From Typhlomys cinereus (lineage: Eukaryota > Chordata > Mammalia > Rodentia > Platacanthomyidae): 64,000 nucleotides of DNA. The DNA is taken from assembly GCA_023101885.1 (NCBI GenBank), contig JALPQD010000205.1, forward strand, positions 2,771,298 through 2,835,297. The letters are read 5' to 3'. Position numbers and translations under genes: made by a program. Below are positions 1 to 16,069 of this stretch, in pieces (the stretch's first letter is position 1; each line of letters begins with the position of its first letter). The notes below the pieces were generated by a model. That model was not told the origin of the DNA and did not search any database. It saw only the letters and a program-made list of their open reading frames with translations.

Positions 1-491
1 TAATCTCTCCCCATCCAGAAGCTCAGGGAAGAGGGGGCAGTAAGATTGTAAGAGCACAAGGATGGGAGGAGCAATGATATGCAAGATACTCCACACAACT
101 TAGTGCCAAAGCAATCATAATTGGACTTTGCATGCCCTGCGCAATGTCCAACACACTATTGACCCCACAAAGTCTAGCATTTGCTAAAGGCACTAGGATC
201 CTTGGAGGCAAGGGATTGACAGGCACTAGGATCCTTGGAGGCAAGGGGAACACAGGAAAGGGTTCTGGGAAATGGCACTGGGTCCTTGCACCTCATCGGA
301 GAGGAGGACCCATAGGAGAGTCTGGCATGCACATTAAAGAATGCTCCAGGGATGGGAAGGGGAAGCACTGGGGGATGGGGAAGGAGGGGGGAGGGGAGGA
401 GGCATAGGGCGGTGGGAGGTTGGAGGGAGGGAGGGGACTGGTGTACCTGTTATGTTTGTATGAGTGGAAATAAAAAAAAAGAAAAAAAAAG
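1..491 (+). mobile_element. L1 3' UTR fragment with poly-A tail
   Basis: The sequence matches the L1 3' UTR seen intact at 28065-28560: the stretch around CAATCATAATTGGACTTTGC, then the G-rich polypurine run (340-440), the terminal GGTGTACCTGTTATGTTTGT and an A-rich tail. It is cut by the window edge, so its 5' end and left flank are unknown. A 26-bp stretch at 189-214 is repeated exactly at 222-247, replacing about 30 bp that the other copies carry here. Confidence 0.9.
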
Positions 492-2800
492 GATTTTCCT
501 TTCAAACAATAATATCTCCTAAATAACACCACATTAACAAAAACAAGGCTGTTGGTACTTCTGGACTCTCCTGAAGTGGTGCATTCACAGATTCATATAA
601 GCAACAGCTCCATGATCCTGGTAGGATAGGATGCTGGTCACAAGAGGTGCATGTGGTGGGAAGCTTCCTGCATGGTGGCCTAGGGACCGGCTCCTACCCT
701 CCCTGTAGACTGCTTTCTCATCTCATACTTTCAGTCTCTCATTTTAAGGCTTTTTAACATTGTAAAAGTGTAAAACATATAGCCAAGCTTTAAAGTGCAC
801 AGGCTCATGATATGTAGAGCCAAAAGTCATACTTAGCAGTGAAAAAAACAGAGAGTTTATAACCATTTATTATGCGTCCTTTTTTTCAAATAAATATACT
901 GCTAAGGAAAGCTAGGGTCTTTGTGTACATTACATAAAATTTCATGAACAAAATTAAAACTAAAGGGATTATATCTTATCCCTCAAAATACATGTGAGCT
1001 AACACTACTCCTTGGTATATGAACCGATTACCTGGATATTAGATGTGTAAGTGCCTCAAACATCCATGGCTATGCTAGTGCTATTTAAATGATTTCGATA
1101 CTTATTTGGTGAAACTTTAGTCACTTAACAACCAATGACATTATAGAACTCACGGTGGCAGAAAAAGGTAAAACTAAGTATGGTGGAAAATTATTATAGC
1201 TTTGAGGAATTTTAATGTTAAAACACAAAAGACACCCCTGCCTTATATATATATTACATTTAAACTCAAACTCTCTGACATAGAGTCATGAATTGGCAGA
1301 GCTTAGTATAGCCTTCCAATCATATATGACCAACCTCATATATTGTATATGTCAATTATACTAGTCTCAGAATGTATATCCTGTCTATAAACTAGCTAAG
1401 GGCCAGACCCACACTTAGATTTAATTCTTGCAAATCCCTTCCAGTATTCTTTCTAGCATATCACGGTACTTCCTTTAATCATTTAACTAATCAGATTCCA
1501 AAGTCACCAATTGTGGCTCAGCTTCCTAAACATGACTTTTTGATTCATGCAATGACAGATTTTCAAGCATAATTTAAGGAATTGTCAAATTACTTAGAAA
1601 CTTACAAACTTAAACTGCCTTGTAAAGAACACAGACATTTACCTGTACTACATTTACTGTGTATATTGTGGTTAAATTTAGGTGATGTAGATAGTGCCTT
1701 TAACATATATATTTATTTATCTGCCTTATGTCCAAAGGATATCTAGGTAAATACCACTTTTTTAAAGTCATCAGTTTTAATTTTTAATGGATTTTATTCA
1801 TTGTTTAGGCTACAGAAAGAAGGAAGTGGAAGACTTGACCATGAAAAATGTCTAAATTGCACACAGGAATGGTCAGAACCAGAAAGAGGACAGCTTAGTG
1901 TAGATAATCTCCATCAGACATTTCTTGGCAGAAAATGGAGATCAAAACAAGGCTGGGCCCACTCAGCAGTCACAGCGCCTTCCTGAGCCTACAGGAAGAC
2001 AAGTGTTCTACTACTGTTTAGATAACGATATTGCAATGAACTGTCACAGTACCTGCATTCTCAAATCAAACGCAAAACAACGCCTATACTTTTAAGAGCT
2101 GGCTATTTTATCCCATTAGAAGAGAGAAGGCTTTCGTGTTTAACTTTTTATTTTTGTCTTTCTTTTGGAATTTTAAGGACAAAAAAGTAAAACACTTTTA
2201 ACTAGTATAAAGTAGTACTGATGTTTCTTATGGCTCCATCTGTGACTTCAGCCAAATATTCTGCCACATTTCTTCTCATTCAAATATCTGATTCAAGGTA
2301 TTATGCGTACACAGCAAACCTGATATTCAAAATGTCCCAGAATTTTTGTTGAATTCTCCCAAGGCCAAGTAACAAAAATGCTACACTCTTTAGGGATCCT
2401 GCAAATCAAAAAAAAATTTAATGTGGCCTCTTAGAATCATTAATATCCTACTACAGATATTAATAGACATCATGATTAATAAGGTAATGATAATGCACGC
2501 CCTGGTAATGGTAGGGATTAGCAGACTTGCATCAAACCCTCCTCCTGTTTCCCTGGTCAGGCTAGAATGGTCTCTCCTTTTCTTAAAATTTATTTATTTA
2601 TATTTTTAGAACGGTTTCTCTTAAGTTAATCCATCCATGTCTATCATTCACCTAGCCAGGAATCGTCCCCACTCGTATTAGATTCACATCAAAGCATACT
2701 AAAAACAGATGGAACAATTTCCTCCATTTGATATGTGTGTTTCTTTCTAGATCATCCCCCTTAGCCCACTCTCTCAGCAGACAATGGCAATGTACAAGTT
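492..2800. other. Unresolved intronic DNA
   Basis: AT-rich sequence with no recognised repeat or exon. A 61-residue open frame at 1801-1986 begins without a proper start codon and has no splice or family support. Confidence 0.5.
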
Positions 2801-3130
2801 AATGAATTGCCACCTTGCCTGATCAAAGAGCATCATTTTGCTTTTTCTTTTCTTCCATGGCTCTTACTCTGGGTCTTTATTTTTCTTTTCTTCCCTGGCT
2901 CTTACTTTGAGTTTTTCCCTCTATCTCTTTGCTTCTCTCACTCCCCTCCTCCAGACAGCTGTGGGAATTTCCATCTTCATGCCAAGATCTGCTGCCAGGA
3001 CTTACAGCTGGCCAGATCTGTTATTATCTTTTGCACTCTGAATAAAATGATCTTTGAGTCTCTTTCTGAGTTTTTAATTTCTATTTTCATTTTAATTCCT
3101 GCCTGTCCATTCCTTTATTAATGAGACCAA
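2800..3130 (+). mobile_element. Possible decayed LTR with internal tandem duplication
   Basis: A pyrimidine-rich stretch is followed by a polyadenylation-type signal (GAATAAAATGATCTTTGAG near 3039) and a C/T-rich end, the arrangement of a retroviral LTR R-U5 region. A 38-bp unit around CTTTTCTTCCATGGCTCTTA is present twice in tandem (2842-2879 and 2880-2912). Family not recognised and borders uncertain. Confidence 0.3.
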
Positions 3131-3823
3131 GAGTCTGCAAAGGGGATTTTGATTTCCACAGCAACAATAATTCAGCACCTATTAAATTCAGGTGTGAGTC
3201 AGCTGAATGGGACACCCCATGCTTTCTGTGCTTATCTGTTTCACCTGACTTCTCTCAGGAGGATGATAACTCTTTCTTGTACTTGGCTTCTCAAGCAAGA
3301 CATTTGAATAAGAGAGTTCATAAGAATGCTAATACATGTCAAACCCCTGTAATACCTAAGATTTGTATCTATAAATATTACTTCATGATATTTCTCTAAT
3401 AAACTTTCTATTCCCTTAGTCCAGTTTCATTTTCTGGAATGACATCCCCACACAAATGTATTTACATACTATTGATAGTCTCTATTCCAATATTCCCACC
3501 CTTGTCCAGTCCCCATTTGTCCTCTGAAATCCTATGGAATTGTATGTAGAAGCTTTTTCTTTTATTATGCAGTCTTATACAAATGGTCTGATAGACCATT
3601 TTTCCCCACAAAACAATTCCAGGAAAAAAATTTAAGCCTTTAAAATTTAACTAATTTTTCCTTTCATTAACTTTATATTCTACCTGGATTATATGATTCA
3701 ACTAGATTTGCTAGTCAAAGAAAAAAAATTAAATTATGCAACAGTTTCTCTTCAGAAAGCCAGAACAACTAAAGAACAGCACCACTTGCTTTAAGTATCC
3801 CAAAAAGTCTCACGCTCTGATAG

Positions 3824-3824
<1 letters not shown>
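3131..3824. other. Unresolved intronic DNA
   Basis: AT-rich, with no recognised family. The overlapping open frames on the plus strand lack start or splice support. Confidence 0.45.

Positions 3825-3869
<45 letters not shown>
3825..3869 (+). repeat. (TG)n microsatellite
   Basis: An uninterrupted run of about 22 TG units. It is not the tail of a recognisable SINE, and it creates a false Cys/Val-repeat open frame. Confidence 0.97.
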
Positions 3870-3873
<4 letters not shown>

Positions 3874-4690
3874 GCTACTGTATTTTTCTTCTTCCCCAGA
3901 GCAATTTCTATCTCAAGAGAACCATGTATTTATGGCCCTACAAGATCCAAAAACATTGCCAAAACAAAGTCAGAAAATATGAGCAGGAGAAAGAGGCAAA
4001 ACAATAAACACCTCTGTTGCAGGAAAAGGGCAGTGCCTAGGGATTGCAAGTGTCCCTTTTCTATCCACATGCTGGAGGTGATGTCTGCACACATCCAGGA
4101 GAGGTGAGGGAGCCAGTCCAGATAAGATGCTGGACCAGGCTGTGTTGCCATGGCAGTGAGAAACACAATTTCCTTAGCTTCTGTGTGCCCTTCTCAAGCA
4201 CTCTGCCAATGGTGATAGGTTCTTTTCCTTTGTTCAGAAACTGCTTTGGAAACAGCCCTGCTTCCTTCCCAGGGCACTGAAAGACTGCAGTTGTGAGACC
4301 ACATTGTGACCAAATTACATGAGCAGGAGAATTTTCATTGGCGTCCCTAAAATTAGACTCTTCTCTGTGTGCTGCTTGCACAACAGAAATAGCCAGGCTT
4401 GCTGAACGGGGCTGGTCCATGGAAATCCCAGAAGAAGCTGGGAGTGGGGGGACCAAGCAGCTGTTTACCAAAGCTGGAAACTGGCTCTAGAGAGACAGGT
4501 GGTTTGTATGTGGCACAGCCTATGATGCTCAAAGCATGTAAGGTGCTTGCCAAGCAGATGTTGGTGCCAGGGCTTGTGATCAAAGGAAACAGAGTTCCCA
4601 AAAGGATGTTAACAAATGCACTTAATTGGTTTTGGACCTATGCAAACTGTTTCTAGCACATTTTGTCCTGCAAAATTCAGTCTTTACAGA
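3870..4690. other. Unresolved, relatively GC-rich intronic DNA
   Basis: Less AT-rich than its flanks, with several overlapping open frames on both strands (4061-4471 minus is the longest, 136 residues). None shows a recognisable domain, and no acceptor/donor pair brackets them. It could be an old repeat or conserved noncoding DNA. Confidence 0.4.
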
Positions 4691-4734
4691 ATAAATAAGG
4701 ACTGTTCACCCTAGGACTGTATCTGAAGAATAAT

Positions 4735-5095
4735 CGAAGTGTTCAGGGGACAACATTACTTCTTTGGATGATTAAGATAGAGTTTATTGGAGGAGAGGAA
4801 GAATGGAACTCACAGACTCTAGATGTGGAGTACCATGAGCATCAAGGGCTGCCTTGAGGATCTCATGAACTTCCAGCATGGATTTTATGTGGGATAAGGA
4901 GCTAGAAAAGAACTTATGGACTCCAGATGCAGAGTGCATGAGGGGCAGGCGCCTGACAACATTACTTTATTATAATGTCATCAGTAGCTGTTCTATCCCA
5001 GCCATGGAAAGACAACCTCTAGCTGAAAAGGATCCTTCACTGCTGATGTAGACCGAAGCAGATCTGTCCAGATTAATAAAGACCTGTAGTCATCC
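4735..5095. mobile_element. Possible old LTR-like sequence with internal repetition
   Basis: GACAACATTACTT occurs at about 4748 and again at about 4956. The stretch GAACTCACAGACTCTAGATG (from 4807) is echoed imperfectly at 4913. Diverged direct repeats of this sort are common in rodent LTRs, but I do not recognise the family. Confidence 0.25.
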
Positions 5096-5694
5096 AGCAA
5101 AGGACAATGGAAAAAGAAGAAATTGAAGCAAGATTTAAATTTTTTTCTAAGTGCTCATTTGAGATTTCAATTTAAAATCACTTCTGTAACTCTCTGCTAG
5201 TGACCCAGCTCCCTATGACAAGGAAGCATGTCTGACCATATTCTGTTGTGCATGAATATTCTATGTGGATGTGCTTGTAAGTGTGTAATAATATAACTGT
5301 ATGAACCTAAAGTGTTTTTGGAAATATATCCCAGAGAAGAGAAATCCATAATGTACAACCTTATTGTCATGTGTGAGGGAAACCATTGCTTTGGGAAAAA
5401 AAAAGAGCACTTACCTATGGACAGGAATAAAATGAATGAGCGCATCTTAGATAGATAGATAAACAATGATGTATTTTAGGATAAATGTTGAAAAATTGAA
5501 ATTGGAAAATAAAGATGAATTGAGCAGTTTAATATACTGAATTACATTACTAGTATGCGTTGACGATGAGAGGCATTGTGCCTAGACCAGAAACAACCTT
5601 ACATCAACCTACCTGATAGTCTTAGTCCATTTTTAATTAGCTGTCTAACTAGAAAAATAACCTTAATCTTTGTGAACTTGGTATGCCTGGACTT

Positions 5695-5935
5695 AAAAAT
5701 AAGTTGTCCTGGGGCTACTGAGGAGGCTGGGTGGCTAAAGGTGCCTGTTTACAAATCTGGAATCCCAAGTTTGTTTGATCCCTGGAAGTCCACATGGTAG
5801 ACAGAATAGTTTTAAGTTGTCCTGTGACTTTCATCCATATAAAGTGATAGCTCAAACTCTGCCCCCCTCTCTCTCGCCCCTCTCCTTCTTTCTCTATTAA
5901 ATATATAATTTTTAATAAAAGAAGTGTTCCAAAGA
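5695..5935 (+). mobile_element. Old B2/B3-superfamily SINE
   Basis: It has the order of a B2-type element: a degenerate tRNA-derived head (GGCTGGGTGGCTAAAGGTGC), a B-box-like GTTTGATCCCTGG, the body motif AAGTTGTCCTGTGACTTTC, a CT-rich stretch and an AAATATATAA tail. Divergence is high, so it is an old copy. Confidence 0.55.
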
Positions 5936-11404
<5,469 letters not shown>

Positions 11405-11675
11405 GGGGAGGGGTTAATGTGTGTTGGTTTTATGTGTACCATAGAGCACTTGAGATATATACTGTGGAGACCTAAGGGTGACTTTGGGAATCATCCTGAA
11501 TTGCTTTACCTTCTTAGTGCTTTGCTCTGAAGTTCCCCAGGCTCCATCTTCCAAGACCAGAATTACAGGCCACAGTCATATCTCACTGGAAATTTTATGT
11601 GGATTCTGAGGATTTGAACTCAGGTCCTTTTGCTTTAAGCCAAAGGCTTGTGCCCTGAGTCATCTCCTCAGCCCA
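11405..11675 (-). mobile_element. Old B2-superfamily SINE
   Basis: Read in reverse it begins GCTGAGGAGATGACTCAGGG (A-box region), followed by a B box GAGTTCAAATCC, then the body motifs GATTCCCAAAGTCACCC and GGTCTCCACAG shared with the copies at 45739-46030 and 48896-49140. It appears to be an older, diverged relative of the young SINE family in this window. Confidence 0.7.
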
Positions 11676-11694
11676 TGGGAATACTTTTATACAA

Positions 11695-11890
11695 AAATTA
11701 AGTTTTTAATTCATCCATTCCACGAGTATTTATGTTCCTATGGTATATCAGATCCTGTTCTAGGATTGAGAAGAACAGAAGGTCAGCACAAGTCCGAAGA
11801 AGCTCCTCGAAATACAAACTACTTTTCAGATTACAAGCATATATGTTGAGTTCCAAAGTCCTATTAACTATTCCAAGCACTCAGCTTTTC
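11695..11890 (-). mobile_element. L2/MIR-family 3' end relic
   Basis: CATTCCACGAGTATTTATGTTC followed by CAGATCCTGTTCTAGGATTG follows the inverted 3' end pattern of ancient L2/MIR elements (five-prime ends of such matches read like TTTATTGAGCACCTACTATG). Weakly conserved. Confidence 0.4.
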
Positions 11891-11899
11891 TTGTAGTTA

Positions 11900-13857
11900 T
11901 ACCTTAATAACTGATGGATATTCCAAATGAAAACAAAGAAACTCCCAGGAGGACATGTGATATGAATGAAAAACAATGACAACAACAACAATGAAACAGA
12001 GCAAGGACTCATGCTGCTAGTTATTCTGTTAAAATAATTCACTGCACCATTCTAGGAGGAGAATGGACTAGGCCTGCTTCCCAGAATATTTTGTTATGTT
12101 ACCACTGGGCTTCCTATATTCATTGAGAAGACAATACAAGCCTCCACTGTAACACAGTGACACATTAGTTAAGTCCTTGAGATTCCAGGGCACTATGTTA
12201 GTCTACCATAGGTTAGCTGAGCTTGTATAGTAGTTATAACAGATATGGGATATAAAATATATAAACTACTTTAAAAGTAATAAGTTAAAGTATAAGAAAT
12301 TCCACAGTTTTAAAAAGTGATATCATAATCTTGATCCTGGCATTGACTGATGGAAAAAAATAATGTGGAATAAGAAACAAACAGATTCACTGGGCATCAG
12401 AACACACTTGTCTGTTCAACTCTCTCCCAGTCTGTCTTTTCCTTTTGTTTCTTTTTTCAAGAGTGACTACTATAAAATAGGTTGGTTTCTCATCACTGAC
12501 CAGGAACATGAAAGATAGTCTATATACCAACTCAAGAGAAATATTTGACAAAAATTGCTTGTGCTAAAGAAGGACTTTATATTCAAGAAATCATTAATTG
12601 CTTAAGAGAAATATGAGGAGGAAAATATCAATGCAATATAAACACAGCGCTAAAACATGAAGAAGGAATAAAAAGATCTACATGGTCTATTGGTGTGACA
12701 AAGGAGAAGCTGGAATTTCAAATAGTTCAACAAAATTATGACAGGCCAGAGGCCCACATGGACGCACAGGGTTGACAAAGAGAAAACAAGAACAGGTCAT
12801 AAGGTCAGAGTCTGGGAAAGACAGCATCAAATCTCCTGAATCCTAGTGATAATTTGCTTTTAACTGCCTCCCCACCCCAACACACACACACATTGTACTT
12901 ACTTCTCTTTCCATTCTGCAAAGCTTGTGGTCACATATACATTTGAAAAACAAGTCAAAGTAAATACTCCAAGGACAATTGCTTTCTGCTTGAACCAGGG
13001 AGTAAGCAGCAAGCAGGTTCCTGCTGGGAACTTGTCCCTGAGTCTGGGCCTGCGGAATTTTTGGGCCAATCAGGTTCAACTGATTATAATATACCCAGTC
13101 TCTGTGCTTTGTTACAAAAATACAAAATAGACTAGGACCATCTCTCTAGGCAGGAGAAAAACAGTCACATGATTTCCAGCTCCTGACAAGCTCCTTAGAA
13201 ACCCCAAGCTCTAGAGACCTGACTTCTCAGAGTTCCACACGATCCTTCCAGTTGTAGGCTTTCACACAGTCCTGAGGAAATCGCTTCAGAACTGAATATT
13301 TTAAAGTGTTTCCCTCTATACCTCAGGCAAAGGCCGTTTTTCCACTTAGAATTCATATTAGTTTCAAAAGCAAAGTGATTCAGTTTCTTACTATGACTTG
13401 ATACTTATATCATTAAAAAAAAAAACCTCTTGGAATTAGCACTTTTACATTTCCTCCTATTTCATTCAGACCACCCTACTGGCACATGTGTTTGTTGTTG
13501 TTTTGGTGTGGGTTTTTTTTTGTGTTGCTATTTTGTTCTTTTTCTCAAACTGGGGCTTCAATTAGACTGTGTCAAAACTATAAATGGGTAATGGTTTTCC
13601 TCTAGCACATCACCTATTCAGCAAACCCCACTGTTCAGAACCTATGATGGAGACCAGTTACCTTCCTATCCCTTTTCTCCTAGAAACTGTTTAGTTTCTA
13701 TTAACCTAGAGTTCTCTTTGCTGTGTCTCCACTCACAATCCCTTAGCCACAAGTAGTCTACTTGTCCCTTATTCTGCCATTTGGATAATGAAAAATACAT
13801 TACAAATAATTAGACTTGCCAATGATTAGAATATGCTTCTTTGTATACCTGTGTTAC
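11900..13857. other. Unresolved intronic DNA
   Basis: Nearly 2 kb without a recognised family. It includes a short CA-rich patch near 12880 and T-rich runs near 13495-13545. Its open frames are unsupported. Confidence 0.45.
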
Positions 13858-14453
13858 ACCCTGTGTTATGATTAAATTCACTGTCAAGGACAGTTGTAGG
13901 CTGTTTGGGGCACAGCTGTGAAGAATCAGTGGTTGGAGCAGGCCCCTGAACAAGTATTTGCAGGTATTTGTTTAATTGATGTGAAAAACCCAGCCCATAG
14001 TGGGTGGTGCTTTCCAGTGGTGGGCCAGATAATAGGAAGTGCAAAGAGGAGGGACTTCTCTTCTGTATCCTATGTGGACTTGCTGTTGAGTCCACTTCTA
14101 CACCATCATTGCTCCATTATTGCTTCTCTGCTACATTGTTACTGCTGCTACTTTCTCCATTCTTGGCTGACTCCGAAATCTGCCCTTCCAACAATGCACT
14201 GTCCCCACCGCCTTTGTACCCTGATCTCTTGGGCCTTGCCGCAGTTCATTGCTGACATTGAAGCCCAGCTGTTCTTTGCAAAGTTGGAGCCCAGCATCTT
14301 CCACTCTCCAGTGAAAAAAAGGCTGGAGACTTTTCTTAGGATCCTTTGGTTTTGTGAGAGATTTTGGGTCAATAATGAAGCAGCTATGGGCAGCTACTCT
14401 GAGGGACACTTCTTTCATTGTGAGTTGATTTAATAAAGACATATATATGTGTG

Positions 14454-14504
<51 letters not shown>

Positions 14505-14543
14505 TGTATTGATTCTGTTATTGCAGAGAACCCTAACTCATAC
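13858..14543 (+). mobile_element. ERVL-type LTR (MLT2/MT2-like) with expanded CA tract
   Basis: Landmarks in order are CAGCCCATAGTGGGTGGTGC (13992), a long middle part, a TTTAATAAAGAC polyadenylation-like signal near 14430, and the terminal GATTCTGTTATTGCAGAGAA then CCCTAACTCATACAC. The end closely follows the mammalian MLT2/ERVL LTR end as I remember it. A 46-bp AC run (14457-14502) sits at the A/T-C/A-rich point where that family has a simple tract. It is a solo LTR, with no internal retroviral sequence beside it. Confidence 0.65.
14457..14502 (+). repeat. (AC)n microsatellite inside LTR
   Basis: An uninterrupted run of about 23 AC units directly before the LTR's terminal motif. Confidence 0.97.
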
Positions 14544-14544
14544 A

Positions 14545-14690
14545 CCGTTAGAGGAGTTCAGAGGTTCGGCAAACTTTGCAAAGATTTACATTTGTGTGTG
14601 ATTCTGAGCAGGTCCCTTTAACTTTTCAAGTTACTATTTCTACAATTTAAATTCAACTTTCTTCCTCAATGTGACAATGAATTGTATGTC
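14545..14690 (+). mobile_element. MIR-like relic
   Basis: GTGTGATTCTGAGCAGGTCCC followed by TTAACTTTTCAAGTT resembles the MIR core (TGTGTGACCTTGGGCAAGTC). Diverged. Confidence 0.4.
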
Positions 14691-14829
14691 AGGTGTCTTG
14701 TGATATCTCTATTTTCTTGTAGTGCTATTTTCCATATTTGACCAAAATGTCTCATGAAGATACTCCCCTAATCCTCAGACACTGGCCAGTGTCTGTCCCC
14801 TGCAGGAACTAATGCCATAATGTTGAGCA

Positions 14830-14975
14830 ATGCTTTCATCCACTAGTTATTGTCTACTGTATACCAGGTGCTCTCCTCGGCATCAGAGATACAGAAGCAT
14901 GCAGCAGTGATACAGTCTAAGTGTTCCTGGAGTTCCCATTCCAACAAGTAGACCGATAATAAAAAAGACATGAAG
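14830..14975 (-). mobile_element. L2/MIR-family 3' end relic
   Basis: TTGTCTACTGTATACCAGGTGC, GGCATCAGAGATACAGAAGC and a later CAACAAGTAGACCGATAATAA follow the inverted L2-type 3' end in order. Confidence 0.6.
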
Positions 14976-15461
14976 ATATTTTATGTAAGCAAAATAAGCA
15001 ATTTAGGAAACAAGAAAGAGTAATGGGATAGAGCCATTTCAGAAGTGCCGCAGGGTGTGGGAAGAGCTGAGGAAAACCATTTGAAAACCAGCTGACTAGG
15101 TGATAATGTTATAGAATCGCACACTAGCAGGCAGTTCTTGGTTGGGAGGTTCTGGAACCTAATCATGAAGGAAGACGGACCTGAGGAATGATCACCATCA
15201 TTTTCCTACAGTACTCAATTTTTTTTATGATTTTTTCCTATATTTATTTGATAGAGTCATAATTTTTAGTATATAGTGGATTGCATATTAAGTCGTCAGT
15301 AAATGACTGCCAGTGAAAAAATCAGCCAGGATGTCTGCAGAAATGAGCGTGCTCCATACCTCCCCATGGGAAGACAGTGGGATAACTCTTCCAGTGAATC
15401 ATACACTGGAACACCTTTACTTTTTGCAATTGTCTAAATGTATTTCACATGTAATTTTTCC
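14976..15461. other. Unresolved intronic DNA
   Basis: No recognised repeat or exon. It ends in the A-rich target site of the adjacent young SINE. Confidence 0.45.
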
Positions 15462-15477
15462 AAAAAAAAAGTTTTGA

Positions 15478-15778
15478 GGGGCTGGAGAGGTGGCTCAGGG
15501 GTTAACCCTCCGCCTTGCAGGCGGAAGGTTCTGAGTTCGGATCCCAGATCCCACATATAGACGCCAGGCGGAAGCAGGGGCGGCCTGCGCTTCTGGCCCT
15601 GGTAGGGCGGAGCCTGTGAATCCCGGGGCAGAAGGAGGTGGAGGCGTCCATGGTGGTTCGTGAATTCGTCCGTGGTTCTACACACACACAGACACACACA
15701 CAAACACACAGACAGACACACACACACGCGCACGGGCACATACACATGCACATGCACACAGTTGAATAAATAATAATT
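15478..15778 (+). mobile_element. Young B2-superfamily SINE, GC-rich body, CA tail
   Basis: The tRNA-derived head GGGCTGGAGAGGTGGCTCAG carries a pol III A box, and GAGTTCGGATCC is the B box. A GC- and CpG-rich body follows (GCCAGGCGGAAGC, GGGCGGAGCCTGTGAATCCC, GAGGCGTCCATGGTGG), then a CA-rich tail and TTGAATAAATAATAATT, which contains AATAAA as in T+ type SINEs. The target site (A)9GTTTTGA is repeated at 15462-15477 and 15779-15794, marking L1-driven insertion. Confidence 0.9.
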
Positions 15779-15799
15779 AAAAAAAAAGTTTTGAAAAAT

Positions 15800-16069
15800 A
15801 ATGAAAAGTGTGGGTTAAGGCCAACAGAGATTTGCCTCTGTTCTATTCTATTCTGTTTGTGAGAGAAAGATTAGGTTTATGAACAGCAGTCTAGTGGCAT
15901 GGAGGGATGGTACATCATGACACAGGAAAACACATTGTCAAGTGTTATAAGACCACATCTGGGCCAAAGAAACTAACCTGCCTGGTACAGGGCAGTGAGG
16001 CATACATACAGTTTGTCATCATTTTTTTACCTGGACCATTTGAGGATCGGGAGTTTTTGTTGTTGTTGT
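15800..16069. other. Short unresolved flank ending in T-rich sequence
   Basis: Unique-looking sequence, then a GTT-rich and poly-T region leading into the inverted L1 copy. No gene seen. Confidence 0.45.

Noticed and set aside
1801..1986. 61-residue open frame as a downstream Ccdc85a exon
   Set aside because: It lies on the opposite strand to the exon at 9307-9383 and does not resemble the CCDC85A C-terminal region.
4061..4471. 136-residue minus-strand open frame
   Set aside because: Overlapped by frames on the other strand, with no domain, no convincing splice sites and no repeat-independent support.
13918..14433. 171-residue plus-strand open frame
   Set aside because: Lies wholly inside an ERVL-type solo LTR, which does not encode protein.
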